Positions 1-5,185 of a DNA stretch of 5,185 bases are shown piece after piece. The DNA comes from Boseongicola sp. SB0675_bin_26 (GTDB lineage Bacteria; Pseudomonadota; Alphaproteobacteria; Rhodobacterales; Rhodobacteraceae). Location of the stretch: assembly GCA_009843725.1 (NCBI GenBank), contig VYCX01000224.1, positions 1 through 5,185 of the forward strand. The letters are read 5' to 3'. The number at the start of each line of letters is the position of its first letter. Positions within the stretch are counted from its first letter, which is position 1. The notes beneath the pieces were generated by a model, which was given only the letters and a program-made list of their open reading frames with translations, made no database searches and was not told where the DNA came from. The position numbers and the translations under genes are program-made.

Positions 1-615
1 CGCGGCAAATCTCTGGGACGCGCGGTCGTTGCCTGCCATTGGAGGAAACACGGCCGCCACCTTTCGGTGGCCAAGGCTGACCACGTGTTCGCCGATCAGG
101 CATCCTGCCATGTAGTTGTCGGATCCGACGCAGGGAAGCGGCGCATCCTCAGCGTAATTCCACAGCAGCAGTGCCGGCATGTCTTGCTGCGCCAGGAGTT
201 CGTACGTGTCGTCGGAGTGATCCATCCCGATCAGGGCAATCCCGTCGATCCGATGTTCCAGCATCTTGCGAGTCAGCGCGTATTCTCGATCCAGGCTGTA
301 GCCGTGCGACGCGAGGAGGATGGTGAAGCCGAATTCCTCGATGGCCTCGGAGAAGCTCTCGATGAGTTCGGCGAAGATCGCCTGGTCCACCGTCGGAACG
401 ATCAGGCCCACGGTGCCGCTTCGAATGCCGTGAATCGTCTGTGCGGCGCGGTTTCGAATGTAGCCGAGCCGCCGCACGGCGGCGTCGATCTTCTTGCGGG
501 TCGACGCCTTCACCAGTTCTGGGTGGTTGAAATTGCGCGACACCGTTGACGCCGATACCTTGGCTGCCTTTGCAACGGCGATGATGTCCGCTTTTTTTCG
601 TTTTCTATCAGTCAT
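1..615 (-). CDS. LacI-family transcriptional regulator, N-terminal 205 residues (3' end cut by window edge)
   Basis: Translating the minus strand from the ATG at 615-613 gives an open frame that runs off the left edge. Residues about 10-43 form the LacI-type helix-turn-helix (DIIAVAKAAKVSASTVSRNF), with recognition helix SASTVSR at 21-27. The hinge follows (NRAAQTIHGIRSGTVGLI, about 55-72), then the first half of a periplasmic-binding-like effector domain, including the family motif VGSDNYMAG at 163-171 and LGHRKVA at 181-187. LacI proteins are usually 330-350 residues, so about 130-140 are missing. The start is supported by AGGA (minus strand) 5 nt upstream. An in-frame stop (658-660, TAG on the minus strand) limits extension. 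At the hinge position where LacI has the minor-groove leucine this protein has Ile61. It is divergent from the tct operon, so it probably represses that operon and itself. The effector is unknown; family membership is secure. Confidence 0.95.
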   Translation of the reverse strand, partial: MTDRKRKKADIIAVAKAAKVSASTVSRNFNHPELVKASTRKKIDAAVRRLGYIRNRAAQTIHGIRSGTVGLIVPTVDQAIFAELIESFSEAIEEFGFTILLASHGYSLDREYALTRKMLEHRIDGIALIGMDHSDDTYELLAQQDMPALLLWNYAEDAPLPCVGSDNYMAGCLIGEHVVSLGHRKVAAVFPPMAGNDRASQRFAA

Positions 616-620
616 TTGAA

Positions 621-624
621 TCCT
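621..624 (-). promoter_or_regulatory. Ribosome binding site of the LacI-family gene
   Basis: On the minus strand AGGA lies 5 nt before the ATG at 615. It supports that start over the only other in-frame candidate, a TTG at 636-634, which would add seven residues ahead of the helix-turn-helix. Confidence 0.6.
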
Positions 625-640
625 ATATCTAAGCAAAAAA

Positions 641-666
641 TGAAAACATTTGCAAAACTATTTTCA
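641..666. promoter_or_regulatory. Putative LacI-type operator: overlapping inverted half-sites
   Basis: Two imperfect palindromes share the central TGCA at 651-654. The first is TGAAAACATTTGCA (641-654), where 10 of 14 positions match its own reverse complement. The second is TGCAAAACTATTTTCA (651-666). The outermost arms, ATGAAAA (640-646) and TTTTCAT (661-667), are also a perfect inverted pair. LacI-family sites are typically A/T-rich palindromes with TG...CA ends and a central CG; here the first site has CA at its centre. It lies in the A/T-rich divergent intergenic region and overlaps both promoter candidates, as an autoregulated repressor site would. The half-sites are seen directly; binding by the adjacent regulator is inferred. 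Confidence 0.6.
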
Positions 667-677
667 TGGCCTATCCT
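650..677 (+). promoter_or_regulatory. Candidate promoter for the tctABC operon
   Basis: A -35-like TTGCAA (650-655) and a -10-like TATCCT (672-677) are separated by 16 nt. Each matches the sigma-70 consensus at 4 of 6 positions, so the call is weak. It would start transcription near 684, about 30 nt upstream of the TTG start. The -35 element sits inside the putative operator, consistent with repression by occlusion. No better pair was seen between 616 and 715. Confidence 0.35.
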
Positions 678-687
678 GATTCGTCAA
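660..687 (-). promoter_or_regulatory. Candidate promoter for the LacI-family gene
   Basis: Read on the minus strand, TTGACG (plus-strand 687-682; 5 of 6 consensus matches) is followed after 16 nt by GAAAAT (665-660; 4 of 6). Its -10 overlaps the right arm of the putative operator, which would allow autoregulation. An A/T-rich TATA-like stretch nearer the gene (plus 621-630) is an alternative -10 but has no good -35 partner. Confidence 0.3.
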
Positions 688-702
688 CTGCCAAAGGCGC
701 CT

Positions 703-710
703 AGGGAGGG
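703..710 (+). promoter_or_regulatory. Ribosome binding site that fixes the TTG start of tctA
   Basis: The purine run AGGGAGGG ends 5 nt before the TTG at 716. The tctA frame has a stop at 677-679, and no ATG or GTG lies between that stop and 716. This site therefore selects a TTG start. Confidence 0.75.
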
Positions 711-715
711 CTGGC

Positions 716-2245
716 TTGGAGTTCCTGCTGTATTTCGGCGACGTCTTCACGCCGTTCAATTTCGGACTGCTGCTGATCGGCACAATCGGCGGATTGATCC
801 TTGGCGCGACGCCAGGTCTGTCGCCGACCATGGCGGTGGCGTTGCTCATCCCCTTCACCTTCCGGCTCGAGCCTGCACAGGGTCTCATCCTGCTTGGGGC
901 CGCCTACACCTCGACCGTCGCGGGTGGGGCGGTGAGCGCGATCCTGCTGAAGATACCCGGCGCGCCCGCCAACATTGCGACAACGCTGGACGGACACACG
1001 ATGGCGCAGCAGGGTCACGGCGCCCGCGCCCTTCAACTGTCGTTCCTTGCCTCCGCCGTGGGTGGCGTCTTTGGCGTCTTGCTGTTGATTTTCCTGACGC
1101 CGGTTCTGGCGCAGTGGGCGCTCGCCTTCGGGCCGTCGCATCTGTTCTGGCTTGCCATTCTCGGCGTCACGGTCATTGGATCGCTCGATTCAAGTTCGGT
1201 CGTGAAGGGCCTTTTGTCGGGTTGCATCGGGCTCTGGCTTGCCACGATCGGCTTCGACGACATCCTGGGCGCACAGCGGTTCATCTTTCATTCCAGCGTC
1301 TCGGGCGGGATCAATGTGATCCCAGCTTTGATCGGGCTCTTTGCAATCCCGCAAGTGATCACCATGTTCGCCAAGGGGCGTCGGCGGTTGAACGCCGAAG
1401 TGCTGGCGGTCGAACGGCACCCGATCCACAAGGCCTTCCGCGAGGTCTTCCGTCGGTCCCGGGCGCTCAGCATCGGAACGTTGACTGGCTCGATCATCGG
1501 GTTGATCCCCGGTGTCGGCGGGCAGATCGCCGGACTGGTCGCCTATGACCAAGCCAGGAAAATGAGCCCGGAGCGTGACAAGTTCGGCACGGGCCACAGC
1601 GAGGGGGTGATAGCGGCGGAAAGCGCGAACAACGCGATGGTCGGACCGTCACTGGTGCCGCTTCTGACGCTGTCAATCCCCGGATCGCCGACGGCAGCGG
1701 TGCTGCTGGGCGGACTTCTGATCCACGGGATCTTTCCCGGCAGCGACCTCTTTGACACCAACCCCGACGTGGCCTGGACCTTCAGCCACTCGATGCTGGG
1801 TGGCCAGATCCAGATGTGCATCTTCGGCCTTTATGTCGCCGGGCTGGCCGCGAAAGTGGCGCAGGTGCCGATCGCGGTGATGGGTGCGGTGGTGCTGGGG
1901 CTGGCGGTTTTCGGCAGCTATTCGGTGCAGAACTCGATGGGTGATGTCTATGTCATGGCCGCGCTTGGCACCGGCATGTACTTCCTGGAACGATTCGGCT
2001 TTTCCGCCGCACCCTTGGTTCTGGGCCTGATTCTTGGCCCGATTGCCGAGGCAAACTTCATTCAGGGCAGCATGATCGCAAACGCCACTTCGAGCATGGG
2101 CGCGTATTTCCTGACCGGCACGCTGAACATCGTGCTGATCGCGATTGTCGTCTTGTCGATTGGCTACTCGGTCTGGATGGAACTGCGTCACCGCCGCTTC
2201 ATCACCAAGGACGACGCGGCCCGGAAAAAGGAGGCGCTGTCATGA
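716..2245 (+). CDS. tctA: Tripartite tricarboxylate transporter, large membrane subunit TctA
   Basis: This is the 509-residue inner-membrane subunit that forms the transport path of a TTT system, a secondary transporter fed by a periplasmic binding protein. The length is normal for TctA (about 500). It is almost wholly hydrophobic, with many membrane segments and a charged cytoplasmic tail (RHRRFITKDDAARKKEA, about 491-507). Family motifs are clear and occur as two related halves. The first half has GATPGLSPT (30-38) and KIPGAPANIATTLDGH (79-94). The second has GLIPGVGGQIAG (262-273), GVIAAESANNA (297-307) and LSIPGSPTAAVLLGG (319-333). The start is TTG: a good ribosome site precedes it, and the next methionine (39) would remove the first conserved motif. 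Its stop overlaps the tctB start, indicating translational coupling. The family is certain. The substrate cannot be read from this subunit; TTT systems carry citrate, other carboxylates and similar anions. Confidence 0.96.
   Translation: MEFLLYFGDVFTPFNFGLLLIGTIGGLILGATPGLSPTMAVALLIPFTFRLEPAQGLILLGAAYTSTVAGGAVSAILLKIPGAPANIATTLDGHTMAQQGHGARALQLSFLASAVGGVFGVLLLIFLTPVLAQWALAFGPSHLFWLAILGVTVIGSLDSSSVVKGLLSGCIGLWLATIGFDDILGAQRFIFHSSVSGGINVIPALIGLFAIPQVITMFAKGRRRLNAEVLAVERHPIHKAFREVFRRSRALSIGTLTGSIIGLIPGVGGQIAGLVAYDQARKMSPERDKFGTGHSEGVIAAESANNAMVGPSLVPLLTLSIPGSPTAAVLLGGLLIHGIFPGSDLFDTNPDVAWTFSHSMLGGQIQMCIFGLYVAGLAAKVAQVPIAVMGAVVLGLAVFGSYSVQNSMGDVYVMAALGTGMYFLERFGFSAAPLVLGLILGPIAEANFIQGSMIANATSSMGAYFLTGTLNIVLIAIVVLSIGYSVWMELRHRRFITKDDAARKKEALS
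2228..2234 (+). promoter_or_regulatory. Ribosome binding site of tctB, inside the end of tctA
   Basis: AAGGAGG, a near-perfect anti-16S match, lies 7 nt before the ATG at 2242. It lies within the last codons of tctA, so tctB can be loaded independently as well as through the ATGA overlap. Confidence 0.75.
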
Positions 2246-2706
2246 CGAGCCTGCCGCGTACACAGCACGTCATTGCCAGCGGCTTGGTCGCCGCCGTCGG
2301 CATCTGGGTGGCCTATCTCAGCTTTACCCAGGAACCGGCGGATGCCTTCCTGTTTCCGCGCATGATTTCCTCGGTATTCGTCGTGCTCGCGCTTTTTACC
2401 TTCGGAAAGGCGGTTCTGGGCCATACAAAGGTTGGCAATGGGCTGGATCGGCAATCGATGGCGAACATCGCGCCAGGCCTGATCGTAGCGCTGATCTTCG
2501 TCTTCTGGGCGGCCAAGTCGCTGGGGTTTTACACCGCCTCCACGATCGCGTTCTTCGTGCTTCTGTCGCTTTACGATCCCGCGCCGCACGGGGCGGCGAG
2601 CAGCTGGATCAAGCGCATCGCAATTTCCGCCGGATTCCTGGTGGTCATGTACGGTCTCTTCGCAAAGCTGCTGAACGTTTTCACACCGCGAGAGATCTTC
2701 TTCTGA
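2242..2706 (+). CDS. tctB: Tripartite tricarboxylate transporter, small membrane subunit TctB
   Basis: A 154-residue membrane protein matching the TctB family in size (about 140-180) and layout. The approximate hydrophobic segments are residues 9-28, 42-59, 76-92, 97-111 and 126-146. The family-typical FPRMI stretch (38-42) follows the first segment, and a short polar ending (NVFTPREIFF, 145-154) closes the protein. TctB is poorly conserved at sequence level, so the call rests on size, hydrophobicity, the FPR motif and its place between TctA and TctC. It is thought to assist TctA in the inner membrane and does not transport alone. It starts within the ATGA overlap with the tctA stop and is followed 41 bp later by tctC. 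That gap holds a ribosome site but no evident terminator. Confidence 0.92.
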   Translation: MTSLPRTQHVIASGLVAAVGIWVAYLSFTQEPADAFLFPRMISSVFVVLALFTFGKAVLGHTKVGNGLDRQSMANIAPGLIVALIFVFWAAKSLGFYTASTIAFFVLLSLYDPAPHGAASSWIKRIAISAGFLVVMYGLFAKLLNVFTPREIFF

Positions 2707-2747
2707 GTCGCCAAGGCGGCTGACCAAACCCAAAGGGAGAATGAACA

Positions 2748-3710
2748 ATGAAAAAACTACTTGTAGCGGCATCCATCGCGATGATGGGACTGACCGGCAC
2801 GGCCGCGGCCGACGAGAACTACCCTGAGCGCCCGATCATGCTGATGGTCAGCTACGGCGCCGGCGGCGCCACGGACTTCCAGGCGCGGATTGTGACCATG
2901 ACTGCAGGCAACGAAGATGCGCTCGGCATGCCGATCGCCATCATCAACAAGCCAGGTGCGGGCGGCCGTGTTGGCTGGAACTGGTTCGCGACCCAGGCCG
3001 ATGCCGATGGTTATACCCTTGGCGCCTACAACATCCCCCATTTCATTGCCCAGTCGATCGAGGGCGGCGTGGAATACGGGGCCGACAGCTTCGAGCCCAT
3101 CGCCAACTGGGGCGCCGATCCGGCAGTCTTCGTTGTTGCCGCCGACAGCGAGTTCAATTCGATGGCCGACGTGGTCGACTATGCCAAGGAAAACCCGGGA
3201 AGGCTGACGTTTTCGGGCGCAGGGCTCTTCGTCGGGCATCACATCGCGGCGCTTCAGCTTGAAAAGGCAGCGGGCGTGAAACTGGCCTATATCCCGAACA
3301 ACCAGGGCGGCGCTGGCGCAATGAAGGCCGTGATCGCAGGCGAGGTTCTCGGCGGCGTCAACAACCTCTCGGACGCCTTCCGCGCGCGAGAGGCGGGCAA
3401 CGTCAAGATTCTCGGCGTCTTTGATCTTGAGCGGAACGACTTTTTGCCCGACGTGCCGACGTTGAGGGAGCAGGGGTTCGACATCGACAACGCATCCGTG
3501 AACTTCCGTGGCGTGATGGTGCCGAAGGGGACGCCGCAGCCCGTCATCGACAAGCTGGCCGAAGTCCTCCCCACGATGTTCGAAAACGGCCGCGTGCAGG
3601 GAAGGATGAAGGCGGGCGGCTCGCCCATGCACATCATGACCCGGGCCGAAGTCATTGAGATGTGGAAGGCTCGCGAGGTCACGCTGAAGGAGCTTTTGGC
3701 CGGACTGTGA
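2748..3710 (+). CDS. tctC: TctC/Bug-family periplasmic solute-binding protein of the TTT transporter
   Basis: A 320-residue exported binding protein, normal length for the Bug/TctC family. It has a classic Sec signal peptide: MKK, a hydrophobic core (about 4-15) and an AAA|D cleavage site predicted after residue 21. The mature protein opens with family motifs YPERPIMLMVSYGAGGATD (25-43) and NKPGAGGRVG (67-76). Further family-like stretches are FEPIANWGADPAVFVV (115-130), PGRLTFSGAG (150-159), YIPNNQGGAGAMKAVIAGEV (181-200) and PDVPTLREQGFD (234-245). The loops around GGATD (39-43) and the later GGAG (187-190) usually hold the ligand's acidic group, so a small anion is likely. GGGAG at 2735-2739 precedes the ATG by 8 nt. 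An ATG at 2741 is out of frame. The downstream dehydrogenase hints at sulfoacetate or a related C2 compound, but the sequence does not prove the ligand. Confidence 0.95.
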   Translation: MKKLLVAASIAMMGLTGTAAADENYPERPIMLMVSYGAGGATDFQARIVTMTAGNEDALGMPIAIINKPGAGGRVGWNWFATQADADGYTLGAYNIPHFIAQSIEGGVEYGADSFEPIANWGADPAVFVVAADSEFNSMADVVDYAKENPGRLTFSGAGLFVGHHIAALQLEKAAGVKLAYIPNNQGGAGAMKAVIAGEVLGGVNNLSDAFRAREAGNVKILGVFDLERNDFLPDVPTLREQGFDIDNASVNFRGVMVPKGTPQPVIDKLAEVLPTMFENGRVQGRMKAGGSPMHIMTRAEVIEMWKAREVTLKELLAGL

Positions 3711-3745
3711 CGAGAGGGTCTGCCTCCCTCCAGGGCGGCAATTGA

Positions 3746-3770
3746 CCGGGAGGGGTGCGACCCCTCCCGG
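3746..3770 (+). terminator. Perfect 11-bp G/C-rich hairpin after tctC, without a T-run
   Basis: CCGGGAGGGGT (3746-3756), a GCG loop (3757-3759) and ACCCCTCCCGG (3760-3770) form a perfect stem. It lies 35 bp after the tctC stop and 48 bp before the next start. No run of T follows (ACCCGCGCCG), so it is not a canonical intrinsic terminator. It may give partial termination, or protect the 3' end of tctC mRNA and so keep the binding protein more abundant than the downstream enzyme. The structure is certain; the function is inferred. Confidence 0.55.
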
Positions 3771-3818
3771 ACCCGCGCCGCAGCATGTTTGCCAGGATGA
3801 AGGCGGGAGTGCCTTTCG

Positions 3819-5185
3819 ATGAATGCCAACGACCCGATCGGCCGGCTTGATGAGGTCATAGCGCGCGCGAAGGATGCGCAGGCAGCTTATGAGACGGAAG
3901 GCAGCCAGCGTCGTTATGATCGCGCAGCCCAGGCCGCGGCTTGGGCGATCATGGAACCGGTGCGCAACCTGGAACTGGCGAAACTGGCAGTCGAAACGAC
4001 CGGTCTTGGGAACGTTTCCGACAAGTTTGCGAAGAACCACCGCAAGACGCTGGGACTGATGCGCGACATTAGGGGTGTGAGGACCTTCGGTGTCATCCGC
4101 GAAGATGCGGCGGCGGGAATCACCGAAGTCGCGCGGCCGATGGGCGTCATCGGGGCCATCGTGCCCTCGACCAATCCGGCGGCCACTCCAGCGAACAACA
4201 TTGTCAACGCGCTGAAATGCGGCAATGCCGTCATCGTTGCGCCGTCGCCGAAGGGCGTCGCCACCTGCAAGCGGTTGCTGGAGTTCGTTCACGCTGAATT
4301 CGCCAAGATCGGCGAAGACCCGGATCTCGTGCAGATGGTGCCCGAGCCGGGATCGAAGGAAAAGACCCAGCGGCTGATGGAATCCTGTGACAAGATCGTC
4401 TGCACCGGCAGCCAGAACAATGTGCATCGTGCGCAGACCGCCGGGACCCCTGCGGTCGCGGTGGGGGTGGGCAACGTCACCGTGATCGTGGACGAAACTG
4501 CGGATCTGGCGGCGGCGGCAGAGAAAATTCGCGCTTCGAAGACGTTCGACAATGCAACCAGCTGTTCTTCCGAGAATTCTGCGGGCGTTGTGGACGCCGT
4601 CCATGACACCTTCCTGGCCGAGTTGGCCAAGGCCGGGGGCACGCTGGGCGATGACGAGGACGCGGTCGGCTCCGCGCTCTGGCCCGACGGGCACTTGAAC
4701 CGCGAGGTCATTGCCCAGGACGCCGACAGGATGATCGCTGCCTTGGGTCTGGAAGGCCGGGTGCCTGAGGGCACGGAGTACATCGTGGTTCCGACAAAGG
4801 GCATTGGCCCGGCGCATCCGCTGTCGGGCGAGAAACTGAGCCGGGTGCTGGCGCTCTATCGAGCGCGCGACTTCGCGGAGGCAGTGCAGATCACGCTCGC
4901 CATTCAGCTTCACGAGGGGGCTGGACACTCGGTCGGATTGCACACACGTGAAGTCACCCGTCCAATGATCCTGGCACGTGCCATCCCGACCAGCCGGGTG
5001 ATCGTCAACCAGGCGCACGCCTTTGCCACCGGCGGATCGTTCACCAACGGGATGCCGTTCTCGCTTTCGATGGGTTGTGGCAGTTGGGGCAGGAATGCCA
5101 TAGACGACAACCTGCACTGGAGGCACTTCCTGCAAAGCACCAAGATCGTTCGGGAAATCCCGTCGCGCGAACCGGCTCTGGGCGA
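3819..5185 (+). CDS. sauS: CoA-acylating aldehyde dehydrogenase, SauS-like (sulfoacetaldehyde dehydrogenase, acylating), 3' end cut by window edge
   Basis: 455 codons are visible from ATG 3819, with GGGAG at 3805-3809 ending 9 nt upstream. This is an aldehyde dehydrogenase-superfamily enzyme of the CoA-acylating type. Visible elements are the cofactor-domain stretches VIGAIVPSTNPAATPANN (110-127) and IVCTGSQNNV (193-202), GVGNV (216-220) and the catalytic cysteine C249 in FDNATSCSSENS (243-254). C-terminal motifs are HPLSGEKLS (333-341), GAGHSVGLHT (367-376) and NQAHAFATGGSF (397-408), followed by the SMGCGSWGRN region (417-426). The TSCSSENS cysteine context fits acylating enzymes such as SauS and the AdhE type, not ordinary hydrolytic ALDHs. 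By overall resemblance, from memory, the best match is SauS of Cupriavidus necator, which interconverts sulfoacetyl-CoA and sulfoacetaldehyde with NADP(H). SauS proteins are about 470 residues, so only a short tail should be missing. Acylating ALDH is secure; the sulfonate substrate is probable but another short acyl-CoA/aldehyde pair is possible. Confidence 0.8.
   Translation, partial: MNANDPIGRLDEVIARAKDAQAAYETEGSQRRYDRAAQAAAWAIMEPVRNLELAKLAVETTGLGNVSDKFAKNHRKTLGLMRDIRGVRTFGVIREDAAAGITEVARPMGVIGAIVPSTNPAATPANNIVNALKCGNAVIVAPSPKGVATCKRLLEFVHAEFAKIGEDPDLVQMVPEPGSKEKTQRLMESCDKIVCTGSQNNVHRAQTAGTPAVAVGVGNVTVIVDETADLAAAAEKIRASKTFDNATSCSSENSAGVVDAVHDTFLAELAKAGGTLGDDEDAVGSALWPDGHLNREVIAQDADRMIAALGLEGRVPEGTEYIVVPTKGIGPAHPLSGEKLSRVLALYRARDFAEAVQITLAIQLHEGAGHSVGLHTREVTRPMILARAIPTSRVIVNQAHAFATGGSFTNGMPFSLSMGCGSWGRNAIDDNLHWRHFLQSTKIVREIPSREPALG

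Noticed and set aside
67..549. A 160-codon plus-strand frame
   Set aside because: It is antisense to the LacI-family gene in the same codon register, and its product has no recognisable features. The minus-strand reading gives an unmistakable LacI protein.
666..704. A 12-codon ORF (MAYPDSSTAKGA) ending inside the tctA ribosome site, considered as a leader peptide
   Set aside because: It has no Shine-Dalgarno sequence and overlaps the predicted -10, so it would probably not be on the transcript. The peptide shows no attenuation-type codon run.
616..1548. A 310-codon plus-strand frame overlapping the control region and tctA
   Set aside because: It is an Arg/His-rich, low-hydrophobicity product from a shifted frame within tctA and is typical of GC-rich shadow translation. 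It has no ribosome site before its TTG start.
1543..2191. Several minus-strand frames of 60-170 codons across tctA
   Set aside because: All lie antisense to a well-conserved membrane protein gene. None has a recognisable motif or a convincing ribosome site.
3714..3730. Small hairpin GAGGG/CCCTC after the tctC stop
   Set aside because: A 5-bp stem with a 7-nt loop is within chance expectation in this G/C-rich gap. It is kept only as part of the competing-fold remark.
2757..5135. A 792-codon open frame on the minus strand, antisense to tctC and the dehydrogenase
   Set aside because: Its codons are in exact register with the sense codons, so its stops correspond to sense TTA, CTA and TCA, which are rare at this GC content. 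It ends precisely at the CTA (Leu) codon 4 of tctC. tctC and the dehydrogenase share the same frame, so the run continues through both. The product has no recognisable family features, while the sense proteins are clearly conserved.
1..5185. Search by eye for insertion sequences, CRISPR repeats, tRNA, rRNA, phage or toxin-antitoxin genes
   Set aside because: None was seen. The window is filled by one regulator, one transporter operon and one enzyme gene, with only three short gaps (100, 41 and 108 bp).

Overview
The window is about 5.2 kb of GC-rich chromosomal-type DNA. It carries a tripartite tricarboxylate transporter (TTT) operon, a divergent LacI-family regulator, and the start of an acylating aldehyde dehydrogenase gene. 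High GC, strong G/C preference at third codon positions, Shine-Dalgarno-led genes and this gene set suggest a proteobacterium, most likely an alphaproteobacterium such as a member of the Rhodobacterales. That placement is inferred from composition and content, not from a marker gene.

Layout. Positions 1-615 (minus strand) hold the N-terminal 205 codons of a LacI-type repressor that runs off the left edge. Positions 616-715 are an A/T-rich divergent control region with overlapping TGAAAA/TGCAAA-type inverted half-sites and weak promoter candidates facing both ways. Positions 716-2245 encode TctA, the large membrane subunit, starting at TTG. Positions 2242-2706 encode TctB, the small membrane subunit, which overlaps tctA by 4 bp. 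Positions 2748-3710 encode TctC, a periplasmic binding protein with a signal peptide. A perfect 11-bp G/C-rich hairpin lies at 3746-3770. From 3819 to the right edge runs a CoA-acylating aldehyde dehydrogenase closely resembling SauS, the sulfoacetaldehyde dehydrogenase (acylating); only a short C-terminal tail appears to be missing.

How it may work together. TctC would capture a small anionic substrate in the periplasm, TctA/TctB would import it, and the dehydrogenase would act on its CoA thioester or aldehyde form. The LacI-type protein would repress the operon until an effector appears. If the dehydrogenase is a true SauS, the simplest hypothesis is a sulfoacetate (or related C2 sulfonate) utilisation locus. 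In it a TTT system would replace the MFS transporter SauU of Cupriavidus necator. The CoA ligase (SauT-like) and sulfoacetaldehyde acetyltransferase (Xsc) that this requires are not in the window and would be expected to the right or elsewhere. No mobile element, CRISPR array, tRNA or rRNA was seen.
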